64,000 nucleotides of DNA, from NCBI GenBank assembly GCA_010093705.1, contig MU006097.1, positions 81,587-145,586 on the forward strand, given 5' to 3'. Under the pieces are notes generated by a model, which worked only from the letters and a program-made list of their open reading frames with translations, made no database searches and was not told where the DNA came from. Within the stretch, counting starts at the first letter, position 1. Each line of letters begins with the position of its first letter. The translations under genes and the position numbers were made by a program. Positions 22,001 to 33,652 of this stretch are shown here, piece after piece. This stretch comes from Patellaria atrata CBS 101060 (taxonomy: Eukaryota > Ascomycota > Dothideomycetes > Patellariales > Patellariaceae).

Positions 22001-24310
22001 TATCGGAGAAAATATAACTGTCATGGATTAATTATTGAATTTAGCTTGTAGTAGGGGAATACATACCTTACTTGCCCAAGCTCTTCATTGATTGTCGACG
22101 TTCTAGCTTCCATAGGTGTATTGGACGCTTCATCGTACATATCGATGTCATTGAGCAAAACCATTTGAAATACCTTCACGATCTCTAAACTGACATAAAG
22201 AGATAGGGGTATCATGGTATTAAACATGATAATGAATGATGCTAGGATCGGGAAAAAGGCGACCCTTGCATCCTCTAGATACCATGCTTTTGCCTCAACA
22301 TTGGGTCTCCATATCTGATAAGCGACAGTATTAAAAATTGCTAAAGCAATGACGAAGATAACGATAACGATGACGATTCTGTTCACTATGCTCTGAAGCG
22401 CTGGAGCCTTAATACGCGGGTTCTTGTTGGCATTCATACGTATTTTGCATTCTTCACCAGAGTATATGACCATGCCCACGGCTTCAGGGGTATTTCGGAG
22501 AACGCTCCCTCGGTAGATGATTTCTGTGTTCGTGAGGGGTGAGGTCTCCCCATTGAGAGTGAGTTTGCCTTCGAAGTTGTATAAGTTTATATTGGGATCT
22601 TCAACGACGAAATGTGCACCGCACTTTGCTGTTGATTCCCAGCTGGTGCAAACCTTGGACATAGATGTTGTTGTTTGTTTGGTTTTCAGATTTGTCTCTC
22701 CATCTAGAGCCATGGTCTCTACATATGCGGCGCCGTTGAGGCCGGTTGATCGAAGTAATACTAGATCTGCTGGAGCTGCTTCGTTGCGTCTAAGCCTAAT
22801 AACGTCTCCCACCTTGACCTCCTTCCATTTGACTGTAACCCAATCAATAGTTTCTGACGATAACGCAGAAGAAGATGCGGATGGTCCTTTTAGTTCACTT
22901 GTGGAAGATCGTCCATATCGGTGTGTACGCATAACTGTCGCATCGCGATTATTCTCTTCTTTGTCTAGTCTATACCTCCGTAGATCATCATAACCCTCTT
23001 TCGCTATAGACAAGCTCACAAAGAATAACAACGGAACAATGGTGGTATAAGCTGACATCTATGTTAGTCGATCAAATTAAGGGGAGTCCGAGATACGTAC
23101 TTCCTGTGGTACTTAGACCTAATCTTATTAGCAGCCTATCCAAAAGTTAAAGTACATAGCAGCTTACCGGGTATCATTTGTAAGATAGAAACACATAAAA
23201 AATAACTACTTTATGTCAGCGGAGCCCTAATTATAGAGATTCTACCTAACGACCTTACAAATTTGCTAGTTTCGAGAATTGAGCAAACAATTGACGAGGT
23301 AAAAAGTTCCATGCACTATATCGGCTAGAGCGAATAGTGTTCCCAATGTAAGGCTTCGAAGTTCGCTCATCTATAAGAGGATGCTCATGAGAGGTATTTA
23401 AATCGATGTGCCTACCATCTTTGGTAGGGGAAATATCATTTATCCGTAGGATTGTCTTTCGTGCGCGTCGATAAAATGCCCTCACTCGAGAGATGAGTAC
23501 AGACTTCCGCGCCTTACTCTCTACCCAGCTGTGATAATGTGGTAAAGCGGATATACCCTGAACGCCTGTCCCCTTCTCTTGCTGCAGTTTGAAAGGTGCA
23601 TCAGAGTCTGGGACCACGGGAGACACTGTGACTGTTGTGTCGACGGACTTTTTAGACGTAGGCCGTTTGATAGGGGATATTGTTTGATTATGTGTAGTAG
23701 AGGGGCCGCTCTCCTGGAGCTCAATTGACCCAGGACTTTGTGGGGCCTCTTTGATATTACGTTGAAATATAGACGTCCGTAGAGAATAACCTCTATTACG
23801 TGCTTGAGGAGATATTGGAGACCTATATTGCCTGTTCCGAGGTGATGTCGGGGATCTTATAGTTGAAGAAGATGACACCGAGCCATATTGCGGTAACCCG
23901 GAACCAGGTGTTGGCTCCGACCTCCCAGTGTCTATGGTTAAGTTGGGTGTTGTGGGATGCTGCCTTGAAGATAGGGAGCCAGCATTCGTTTGTGTATGTT
24001 CGCCAGGTCCATCAACTTGCGATCGAACCCCATAGTCTCTTTCAAAATCTGTAGAAAATCGGACGCGCGAGACACCCGTGGCCGAGATCGGTGATGCGAC
24101 ATCACTCTCTCTTGCAGACGCAAAAGGAATAGCTATTTCAGATGAATCGTCCGCAGTCGATGTGGTATTTCCCGAAGAAGGTAATGTATAAGATTCTAAC
24201 TCTACATCGGCATCGGTGGGAAATGCAACGCCTTCATTTTCGCGGGGGTGGGACAGCCTTCTTCGAATTCCTGAAGCGTCATTCTCAGATCGATCGTCGC
24301 CTATGGCCAT
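19006..24310 (-). CDS. DNF3: P4-ATPase phospholipid flippase, Dnf3 type
   Basis: Transbilayer lipid transporter of the trans-Golgi and plasma membrane system. Eight exons: 23259-24310, 23168-23205, 23101-23118, 22067-23051, 20058-22017, 19625-20004 and 19006-19573 plus the join checks make 1,666 aa; the first seven junctions listed give seven segments, with introns 23206-23258, 23119-23167, 23052-23100, 22018-22066, 20005-20057 and 19574-19624, all phase-consistent. Yeast Dnf3 is 1,656 aa. Motifs in order: LDGETNLK (actuator), phosphorylation motif SDKTGT with Asp703 directly after an intron, SPDELALV and FCKGAD (nucleotide binding), MLTGDK and GDGANDIAMIQEA (P domain). The C-terminal membrane helices start at FYLTQALYQRW. 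A long disordered N-terminus (about 260 residues) precedes FYRRARKTIL. The acidic, Arg-rich C-terminal tail is cytosolic. Correct exon count is seven. Confidence 0.96.
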
Positions 24311-25421
24311 GTTCGAGATACGTTAGGGCACCGGAATGCTCTAAGAATACATTATTAGCTTAAGTATCGCTGCTGGTGCGCTGCTTGCGATCGCTATACC
24401 TGCGAACAGGTTCGACTGAGCGAGTGGCGGTTGGTATGACCTTACCTGTAGATTCGGCCGAAATCATGGGTGAAAGGAGATGCGCACACGATCGCTTCTA
24501 CGAGGAGAGTTCAATATCCTGTGAGAGGTATCATTCAATAGTCGACGCGATAGTATAGTGGATGGCATCTCAAGGAGGGGTGGTTTGCTTGTTCATCTGT
24601 TCTAAGTGCAGCGTAAAACTATACCAAGCCGTTAGGTGTCTCTTCCTCGCAACGCGACCTCGGGCTATTTTGGGTAACCTGATGTAACACCTCAGGGGGG
24701 CAGTGCGATCCATTCAAACTATGCTATAAGATACTGTACTACTGCGAAGTATCCGGTTTTATGGCTAGTTACATGTTCTCCTTGTCTCATTCTGCGAGCA
24801 AATCAATTTCATTTGCTCCATCTATTCCAGCTCACGACGACATAAAGGGCCAGTATGCACTTAACGGCACAAAAACACCGTTATTTTAGGAATGTACAAT
24901 TGTATGGAAGAAGTTCATATATAAGTAATAACGACATGATGACATGCCAATTCATCGAAGATAAAAACTCTCAGTAGATAGCTAATCCAACTCTACTCCC
25001 AAGCCTAGTACAAGAGTCCAAATCATACAAACGCCTGAAAGCATACGTCCGTAAGTAGAAGAAGGAACCTGTGCATTGAAAGCATTCGATTGCAGCAAAT
25101 TGTTCAGAACGCAAATTGAATATGCCGCCCAAACCGCTTGAAGACCACTTCCGTAGGATGGACAATCACAAATGCAAACGCTAGAGGCCGAACCTGCCAT
25201 GAGAAGAAAGGAATAGTGGCCAACGACCCAGCTTTGTAAAACTGTCTAGAAAAGCACCCAACCCCTTAAGACGTATTGCAGTGAGGAGCATTGGATAGAA
25301 ATTAAAGGAAGATGCAGTCGTGGATGGTATCATGAATAATTCGTAGAGGAAAAGTAAAAATGCGCCGTGGAAAATGCCGCTGGAAGATGTCAAAGTTTGC
25401 AAGTTGAAAATAAAATGTCCA
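24311..25421. other. Spacer between DNF3 start and SamB stop
   Basis: Holds the DNF3 promoter/leader and the SamB 3' UTR. Short ORFs at 24971-25200 (-) and 24376-24558 (+) show no family features. Confidence 0.5.
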
Positions 25422-27368
25422 TCATTGCTGAGCGGCAACACACCAGTGCCGATGGAAAACCCAGGCACTCTTCTGGCATTCCTTGCTGCAATACTTTGTC
25501 CTGCGACAACGGCGGCATTTGGCAAATTGGCGAGGATATTGCTCCCATCGTCCACACTGGTAATAGGCGCATTGTCTAATCCCACCGCGGGAGTCATCCT
25601 TCCTACAGAGGTTTCGCATAACCACACCTGCCCAATACTGCATGTCTTGCGAATGGTGCCGCACGGTGAATTTCTCAACAAGAGGAAATATGTTGAAGTT
25701 GTCTGGTAGGAGGTATTCCTCATCATTCTCGACGTCACAGTTTTCCGGAGAAGTCAATATTTCACCGTCTAACATCGCCAATTCCTTCCCAATCTTAAGT
25801 CTTGGTACCAGGTGCGATTTTTGAAAATAGGAACGTAGGTTGCAATACTTCGATACATACGCGAGAAGTTGCAGGGACATTAGAACGTCTTCATCTCTTG
25901 GCATAGCGGCCAAAACTCCAGCGGTTGCTACGCGATCGTGGGCATAACGCGGGTACCATTGCGGTTGTACGGCTGGGGGTGATATGTTTATTACGTTAAC
26001 GTTCGGTTGAACGGGCGAGAAGCCTATTGTACCAGCAGCTTGAGTTGCGGCTGCGTTAATCAAACTACCATCGACGGGTGGACGATGTGTGATGAAAGTC
26101 TCAGTATCCGCAACATCGATTTCGGGCGCTTGCGGATTGATACCGACAGGAGTGGCACCTGTTTCGAGGATATCTTCAGTGTCAACCATGTCCTGCATGC
26201 TGATATCATTTTCTATACCGATTATGGGTTCGGTCGCGGACCCTGCTGGGCCAGACGCATCGGGAACTATCTCTTCCGCTGGATTATCATCCGAATCACC
26301 GGACATTGAGAGCTGATGCCGAATGGATGGTCTCCTTCTCGGTCGAGTTGTTGTAGTTGCCGCCCTTGGAGTGGTAGATAAAGCTTGCGGTGCGCTTGGT
26401 GTTGTAGGTGATTCGGGTCGTGAAGTTATCTCTCCCTGTACTCCTGGCACCATAGATGGGAGCCGATCAACATCCCGAACCGGACGAATACCGAAATTAT
26501 CTCTACCATCTAGCACTGGAACTGCTGTGCCTAGAGGTTGGGGTATTTGTTGATGAATAGGTCCTGGTGTAAACAAAGGCGCCCGATTCTCATGGCTCCG
26601 GTGATGATCGTGGTGAAGATGCCGGGAGAAAGTAGTGCGCTCTGGTGGTGAGCTCATAGCAAATGCTGGTGGAGGAGCATCTCCAACAACATCACCGCCA
26701 TGTGTGTCCGTTTGGGTCTGGTTGAATGGTTGGGGGATCTCAATTGGAGGTGGGATTTGACGCCGGATCCTCTCTGTCCTGTGAAGATGTTCGGTCGTCC
26801 TTGAGAAAGATCGACCAGACGGAGCAAGGCGAGCAGTAGAGTTACGCTTATATTCAGCTTCTGCTTTCTCCCGGCACCGATCAATAACCTTGATATAGTT
26901 ATCCAGTATCGTTGCGATGACTGGTACCATATCGGCTTCTACCACTCGAGTCCGCACGTTTTCCGAACCCCGTACCCCTATGTTAACGACACACTGAAAT
27001 GCAAGGTTCCATTTCCACATATCCATCATGTCCTTACTCCTCCCCTCCTTGAGTATCACAACCAGCTTTTCAACACCTCCATCGACGGTGAGAATATCGC
27101 GGATACGCGCCGAAGAAGTGGTAAGGTAGGCAAGATGGTTTAGAGAGTTGATAAGTGGTAGCGTTGATGTACAATCGAGAGCCCGTCGATCATAAAGGGC
27201 TGTGGTGATCCCGACGGACGCTTTGTTAGCACTTGGAATACTGAAGTTCTGTTCCCTCATGTTTGCGAGCGGTGTATGTACAAGCAGAAGACAACCTTGA
27301 TGGTAAGGTGTTAGAGGTGTTGAAGCGAGGTCGGCAGCGAAGTTGCAAGATCCAGTGCACAATGCCAA
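25422..27368 (-). CDS. MYND zinc-finger protein SamB/Mub1
   Basis: Fungal SamB/Mub1 family. In yeast, Mub1 works with the ubiquitin ligase Ubr2 and E2 Rad6 to degrade Rpn4; in Aspergillus samB affects conidiophore morphogenesis. Single exon of 648 aa. The N-terminal armadillo-like region (about 1-165) contains the family stretches CNFAADLASTPLTPYHQG, SARIRDILTVDGGVEKLVVI and WKWNLAFQCVVNIGVRGSEN. A long Pro/Ser/Thr-rich disordered segment follows, then a conserved helical part (DEDVLMSLQLLAYVSKYC). The MYND finger at residues 600-643 carries the expected ligands CAYYQC, KCRRC, YCSKEC and H/C in HRHWC. The adjacent gene CorA is divergent. Confidence 0.93.
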   Translation of the reverse strand: MALCTGSCNFAADLASTPLTPYHQGCLLLVHTPLANMREQNFSIPSANKASVGITTALYDRRALDCTSTLPLINSLNHLAYLTTSSARIRDILTVDGGVEKLVVILKEGRSKDMMDMWKWNLAFQCVVNIGVRGSENVRTRVVEADMVPVIATILDNYIKVIDRCREKAEAEYKRNSTARLAPSGRSFSRTTEHLHRTERIRRQIPPPIEIPQPFNQTQTDTHGGDVVGDAPPPAFAMSSPPERTTFSRHLHHDHHRSHENRAPLFTPGPIHQQIPQPLGTAVPVLDGRDNFGIRPVRDVDRLPSMVPGVQGEITSRPESPTTPSAPQALSTTPRAATTTTRPRRRPSIRHQLSMSGDSDDNPAEEIVPDASGPAGSATEPIIGIENDISMQDMVDTEDILETGATPVGINPQAPEIDVADTETFITHRPPVDGSLINAAATQAAGTIGFSPVQPNVNVINISPPAVQPQWYPRYAHDRVATAGVLAAMPRDEDVLMSLQLLAYVSKYCNLRSYFQKSHLVPRLKIGKELAMLDGEILTSPENCDVENDEEYLLPDNFNIFPLVEKFTVRHHSQDMQYWAGVVMRNLCRKDDSRGGIRQCAYYQCGRWEQYPRQFAKCRRCRRTKYCSKECQKSAWVFHRHWCVAAQQ

Positions 27369-29032
27369 GGGGGTAGAAACTGGGATGAATCACGCAACAA
27401 GGACAATGCGAGCACGCCTATTAACAGAAAACCGGGTCCCGACCGGTTTGCGCGCACTTGTGATATTGACTCGAGATTGGTGATACCGAAGGGGTACGTT
27501 TCGGTCGAGAAGATGGTGTGGGGGACTGCTAAGGGGTGAGAAGTACAAGGCACGTGGCGAGGGCTCCTAAATGCAGACCGAAGGAGACATGGGACAACCG
27601 CCTGAAGATCGGTTATCGTTTGATGGAATTTGTCGGAGGGAGATGGAGAGTTTGTGTTTGCTCGATGCACTCGGGAAACTGCCGCCCTTGAAAGAAGACT
27701 GCACGCTGTACACCGGCTCAGGCGAATCAATCGTCCAAGCGCCGAGAAGATGGGTTGGTGGAAGTAGAAGAGCGAATACAATGTCAGAAGGAAGCAGTAT
27801 GCTGGGAATGTCTACTGTCGGATAGATAAAGAGGAGACGAGGATGGGATGGAGTGGTGGAAGGGAATACTGTGACGAGATGTAGAGGTGTGGTTTGAGGT
27901 GGTGGTAATCGAGTTGATTGAGAAGACTGCAAGGACGTGGATCAGAAAGAGGAGGCGGGCGGAAATGAAGGGCTGAGGGTTTTTGAGAGGGAAGAGGGGG
28001 AAGGGGGGGTGGTCACTTTGGGGGGTTACAGGAGCGTTAGGAGGTAACTTACCGCCCAACAACGGGGGCTTCTAGCCTGAACTTTCACTTTTCCTTGGGG
28101 CGCTTGGCCGCGACAATACACATAATCCGTTCGAACCTCGAGTCTCAAAAGTAAATAACCCGAATACGTGTGGCAATACAGTACAGAGAATTAGAGGTCC
28201 CTTTCTGAAACATATAGCTATAGCTTTTTTACGTCCTACATACTGATACTTGTACTTTTATTACTGATGAAGATCCAGCGTCAGCAGCAGTAATCACAGA
28301 TCTAAAGATCTAAAGAAAGTTAAGAGTCAGATACAGTAGATCTACTTTCATCTCACCATGCTTCCGCCTTTCGGCCGTCTTCTGATGAAATCAAGCTGAA
28401 TCGAGAGTCGAATTGCCTCAACTCTGGATTTCGCCTCTTATAATATAAACCACGTGTGGATCCTTCCGTCTCACTCTTACATCGACTGTATGACCTTGGA
28501 GTACGTAGTTTTATCATTCGTCAAAAGTTCTGTGCCTCCACCACCACTTTAAAAGCTCTTCTACTAGACGACAATACTTTCTTCCCATATACGAAGTACC
28601 CTGCTGGATCTGATGTCTGATACCAGGATGGCCAGTATGGTATCTCTCGAGTCAATCACAGATAGTAGGTGCGCACCAGGCCAGAATATGTTACCAAATA
28701 TCAGGGGCTAAATGGAATGAAGTTGTACTGTACATGTATTTTGAGTTTTGTACGAGATATAGTATGTTACATCATTCTAAACTCGGGTATGTCCGTAAGG
28801 GGTTTTTTAGCCTCCGCTTTCAACGCCATAGCGCATTTCTATGGACATCCAATACAGACAAAGCTTGGGAAACAATTTTGCAACCACTAAAATATTCACT
28901 AACAATAACATATCTATGTAGAAGCTATCGCATATCTACTTCCATCTTTGAATAGATAAGGCGATAACTTTTAGGAAATATGCTAATTGATTGAATGCAA
29001 CTTCTGCGTATTCATATTCCCCTTCTCTCACC
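27369..29032. promoter_or_regulatory. Divergent upstream region, SamB and CorA-like genes
   Basis: The left part (27369-28070), read on the minus strand, is C/T-rich and carries several overlapping short ORFs, as expected of a long SamB leader with upstream AUGs. From about 28100 the sequence turns AT-rich with no ORF of note up to the CorA start. Confidence 0.4.
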
Positions 29033-31090
29033 ATGTCTGAGCCCCCAGCTCGACCACTTGAGCCTCAGCACCCAGAGGAAAATGAGGGCATTGGAGATCT
29101 GAGAGCTGTATTTCCTACTCACCTAGAAATAGACACCACGAACCTACATCCTCCACGTCATCGAAGAGCGAGCGCCACTCCCACATCCCCCGCATCCGTC
29201 CATACTGGTCGCTTCTCCATTGAGACGGTACCCAAGCGTCCTGGCCGTTCAAATACAATACGACAATATCACTCACCTACAAGACCGAATTGGGAGGCAC
29301 CTGGAGCGGAACCCGGTGTGAATACTGAGACCGAACCAGCAGAGAATTACAAAGAATTACAAACATCATGCCAGATATCCGTCGTAGACTTCTCTGACGA
29401 CAAATTTGAGAAATATGATATGGACAATGCTGGGCTAGAGGAAATCTTATCGAAAGAGAGACCAGATTGGGTCAGTTGTAGGTGGATTAACGTCAATGGA
29501 CTAAGTTGGGATGTAATCAAATCCCTGGGAATGAAACATGGCCTCCATCGTTTAGCTATTGAAGATCTCATGAATACCAAAAGTAGGACAAAAGCGGACT
29601 GGTATTCGGATCATGCATTTAGTAAGCGTTTTATTATCTTTATACTGCAGAACTTACGCTGGGTCCGATTCAGATATAAAACTTTAGTGTAGATCGATCT
29701 TTGTGAAACACTATTCCCCCTTATTGAATCCCAATAGAATGGTTGCTGTTTGAATTGTTGACGATTTACTAATCATTCCCCAGTTCTTATGACTCTTCAG
29801 AAGCTCATCCACATCCGCAACCCGGAAGAAAGTGACAGTAGTGACTGTTCGGACAATGAAGATTATGCAAAATTTGAAAAGCGGACTACGTTTCCGGTCC
29901 CTCAGAAATCAAAGCGTTCTCTCTTGAAAGAATTCTGGCGTTCAATTCGCTCTACGTCCAAGAGACCTAGGCGGACGGACAGCAACCCACTTGATAATCC
30001 AGGTGAATTTGCCCTTCAAGCAGATGGCTCATACTATGACAAGACAATTTATCCCGGATTCAATACCCCAGGCACCATCAGAACTCTCCAAAATTATAGG
30101 GGAGGGAACATCGAGAGACAGGAGTATATGCAAAGACAATCCCTGCTTACGAAGCGTGGTCTCGTCGTCAGTGTGGAACAAGTCTCCATCTTTCTCACCA
30201 ACGAAAAAGAAAACACTGTCATCGCCTTCTTCGAGCACTCCGCCGACGATATCGAAGAACTAATCATTCCGCGTCTCCAATCGCAAGATACCCTCCTCCG
30301 TCAAAGCTGTGATGCCAGCATGGTCGTGCAAGCCATCATTGACGCCATCGTAGACCTCGCCATTCCCGTTGCCGCCGCCTACGAAGACCAGATCGGTGAG
30401 CTCGAACTCGACGTCCTCACTGACCCTTCCATCGGCCACTCCCGCTCCCTCTACATCCTCGCCTCTGAGCTCTCCCTGCTCAAAAACAACATCCAACCCA
30501 TCATCGGGCTCGTAAAAGCGCTACGCGACCACAAAAGCGACCCCTTAAGCACACCTATGCCTAGCGTTCTCAACATTCCTAACCGGCCCCACCGCCTACC
30601 GCCGAGTAGTATTACCATATCCCCCCTCGCGCACACTTATTTCGGCGATGTGGAAGATCACGTAATTCTAATAACGCACTCCCTGGAAAACATGCGGCAA
30701 ACCGCCGAAAACATGCTCGACCTCATCTTCAACATGACCGGCACCGACCAGAACGAGTCCATGAAACAACTCACTGCAGTTACCATCTTCTTCCTCCCCC
30801 TCACCTTCATCACCGGCTACTTCGGCCAGAACTTCGCCCGCTTCACCGGCGCCCACAATAACAGCGATGCCTTCTTTTGGTATATCGCTTCTCCGGTCAT
30901 GATTACTGTGACCCTGGCCCTCATGCGGAATATGATCGGACGATGGTTCAAGAGGCGCTTTCAGAGGTGGCAGATCTCTAGTAGTAGGAAGAAGAGGACG
31001 AGGCATGAGGGCATCATTAGGAGGGAGAAGCAGAGGAGTCGGACCAGTGCGTCGACTCGTGGAGGGGTGCGTGGGGCGGCTGCAGTGTGA
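29033..31090 (+). CDS. CorA-like divalent cation transporter with GQN motif
   Basis: CorA superfamily (Alr/Mnr-type Mg2+ channels). Two exons, 29033-29621 and 29784-31090; the 162-nt intron has a canonical ctaat branch site near its acceptor. 631 aa. The start at 29033 (ctcaccATGTCTGAG) was chosen because no upstream in-frame ATG exists. A disordered N-terminus of about 100 residues precedes the CorA cytosolic domain ([52 protein letters not shown]). The stalk helix is followed by two C-terminal membrane helices ([19 protein letters not shown] and [18 protein letters not shown]). The pore signature is YFGQNF: residues 544-546 are Gly-Gln-Asn, not Gly-Met-Asn. The C-terminal tail is strongly basic. 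Confidence 0.92.
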
Positions 31091-31850
31091 ATATTTGCCA
31101 TTCTATGCCATCACGTATCCAGAGGGAGCTAATTCGAGAATTGCGAGATGGTATATCTCATTGGAGATTTTTAGGTGCGATGTTAGATTTAGCAATGATA
31201 CCCACTTAGTTTTAGATAAAGATAATACAGGCTTCGTCTATTTGCCACAATATCGGTTAGTAATATAGATCCCCTAATCTGTCAACTCTGCTCTCCTGCT
31301 CCTCTGTATTCCTGCTATATCACTGCAAGGGAACTTTAGGCTCCAGCTATTGGTAGATTTGGATTGTCTGTACAACCAGTCGTAAGTACGGCTCGAAGCC
31401 CTCCGTACACTTTCCACTTTACCGTACGGTAAAGTCAGGGACACTATACAGAGTGGTCGTACAACACCCGAATAAACAACGACAACTTAATCTGTACGAT
31501 AGGGATATTTCCGTACTTTTTGACTTTCCTATATAGCAAAGTCGGGAACAACATGAGGAAGGAGGGTATCGTATGAAAGAGTTGCCATGAGAGGGAAAAG
31601 GATACAATCAGACTTTGGGGTGTGTCGGCTGGGAAAATGCGAGATGAGATACTTCTGTAGCATTACAGGTAATATGTTGTAGATTGTTGGATTGCACAAG
31701 TATATACCCATATGGCCACTATCAGAGAGCATGGATACTTCGTTATTTAAAGCAGTATTTGGAATAATAAATCATGGAACTATCAAAACATAACGCCAGT
31801 GCTCTGCACCTTAGGGCAATCCTCTCCTAATCATTCAGTTTCATAAATGT
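31091..31850. other. Convergent spacer CorA / DUG3
   Basis: 3' spacer of two convergent genes. No coding ORF supported. Two diverged copies of a palindromic sequence occur at 31403-31444 and 31511-31552 (see separate entry). Confidence 0.5.
31403..31552. repeat. Two diverged copies of a 42-bp palindromic unit
   Basis: Copy 1 (31403-31444) contains a perfect 20-bp palindrome ACTTTACCGTACGGTAAAGT (31416-31435). Copy 2 (31511-31552) aligns with it: both start CCGTAC, share ACTTT, then AAAGTC followed by a GGGA-A tail, but copy 2 has lost the perfect symmetry. Copies are 108 bp apart in the same orientation. Confidence 0.5.
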
Positions 31851-33082
31851 CTATACTACCAAGGCCTCTTCAACAGTTCCAACTCCGTCTTTTACCACTG
31901 CGGTCTGTCCTTTAGTCTGCGCAAATCCACTGGCTCGCACATGACTCGGATCGCAGCTGTAGAACTCGTCCACAATAGGATGGATCATGACGGTTTGCCT
32001 GTGAATAGTGAGAGTGCTATTCGTTGGTACCGTAACCCAGTTGTCGCGCTCAAACGTCAGCGGTTCGGATGCGACGAGCACAATATCTGCGCCTTTATCG
32101 CGGCGTTCCATCCTATAGTCTGGGGCATTGGGATGGATGGGTCGTGTAGGCGAACGACCGCCGCCTCTGGCAGAAGAGGTAGAGTTAGAGTCGGATGCCA
32201 AAGAAGCAGGCGAAGGTGACCAAGAGGTCCCAGAGGAGAAGAAAAGAGATGCCGCCTCGTCGGTCTTGCTGCTCACATAGCGAGAGCAAATCACGCTGTG
32301 GCCGTCCGTCACAGCGAAATTCAGCAAGCTCCGGGTATCCTCAGGTCTCAATTTGTCCGGAATCTCGGCAATTAGAGCGTTGATGCGCTGAATGGTCTTC
32401 AAAAGCGCTTTGCGCAGAACCGTGTGTCCATAACCTTCTTCCCCTGGTTCTAAAGAGGGCGAATGACCCATCCGCTCCATACTGTCTAGAAAGAGCGCAA
32501 ATGCCCATTCGCTATCCGTACTGCCCTGAACATTGACGAACCACTCATCTCCTATGCTTGCTGCGAGCCGTCTCTTGATTGTTTTGAAAGCCCCTATCCC
32601 TCCGTTGTGCATGAACATCAGACTACCATAGGTGAAAGGGTGGCAATTACTGTCAGAAAGATTACCTTCCGTTGTAGCACGGACGTGGGCAAAAATTAGC
32701 GAGGAGGTCGTCTTAGAGGCGAGGCGTTCGAGATTGATGCAGTTCCAAGCGGGGATGGTAGAAGTGAAAATGCAAGGTTCAGGACCTAGAGCGGGAGAGG
32801 TGTAGTATCCTACTCCGAAGCCGTCACCGTTATGTGGTCGGCGGAGGTCCTAGTAATCGTTAGTCATAGTTCAGCTTCAGGAAATTCGGTGCGATATGGA
32901 AAGGGACAGCTTACAAGACGTAGGCGCGAATCATACGACTGTGTGAGGATGGAATGGGAGGGGTCTAGTATCAATTTCGACAGAAGAATTTCGTCTTTCC
33001 CTTTGTATACCTGCGTATAACATATCATTAGAAGATGGGCATTAAGTCTGATTATGCCTGGACCTACCAAGAACCTACACAT
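31851..33082 (-). CDS. DUG3: Dug3-type glutamine amidotransferase (glutathione degradation)
   Basis: Class II glutamine amidotransferase subunit; in yeast it partners Dug2 to open the glutathione gamma-glutamyl bond. Three exons: 33068-33082, 32915-33010 and 31851-32849; introns of 57 and 65 nt keep phase; 369 aa (yeast 357). The first exon codes only MCRFL, whose Cys2 becomes the N-terminal nucleophile after Met removal. Further motifs: DSRLRL-DLRRPHNGDGFGVGYY, FAHVRATTEGN, NCHPFTYG, FMHNGGIGAF and GSTDSEWAFALFL. A Ser/Arg/Gly-rich insertion follows the SSKTDEAASLFFSS segment. In exon 3 a possible gtaatc donor after TTEG is not used: the continuous frame matches the family. It shares a promoter with divergent MRT4. 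Confidence 0.93.
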
Positions 33083-33652
33083 TCTCCCCTAGATACTTTG
33101 TGAATAACTATAACTGTAAGCTGAAGGGTGATAGGTCGCGTGAGCAACACTTTAGTTTCGAAAGACTTGTGAGAAACTCTGGATCAGATATACAAGAAAA
33201 GAATGATATCGAGATATAGGAAACAGATGTTGTGCTAGATCGAACAGCTAGCATCGAGCGACGTCAGAAAACAGGACAACAAACTTGACAAGGGAGACTG
33301 CGATGCCTCTCTGATGGCGCCATTCGCCAATGAGATTGTCTCAAAGGAACAGTCACAGTACAGAGGATGAACCGTCTCTAAGGTATAGACTTGGAACATC
33401 CACCACCATATAGAAGCTACGATGAAGAGATTAAAGAGGTATACCAGCTGCAGTGGAGGTTTCGGAGGTTTACCTCAAGTTATCGTATGAAATGGCAGGT
33501 TGTCCCCGCGGGTCTTGTGTCGCGTAAAACTTCCTTTTTCCATGCTCTAATTCCTTGCCGAACTACTTATTTTTTTCACACCCTGTGCTCCAACGTTCAG
33601 AGCCAGATCCCCAGTTATAGCGAAACGATAGTATATATCTACGACTGAGACA
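33083..33652. promoter_or_regulatory. Bidirectional promoter DUG3 / MRT4
   Basis: A 570-bp spacer between divergent start codons. The short + strand ORF at 33391 has no coding character. No specific factor site identified. Confidence 0.45.

Noticed and set aside
25181-25738. 185-codon minus ORF
   Set aside because: Overlaps the C-terminus of SamB in another frame; the MYND finger frame is clearly the coding one.
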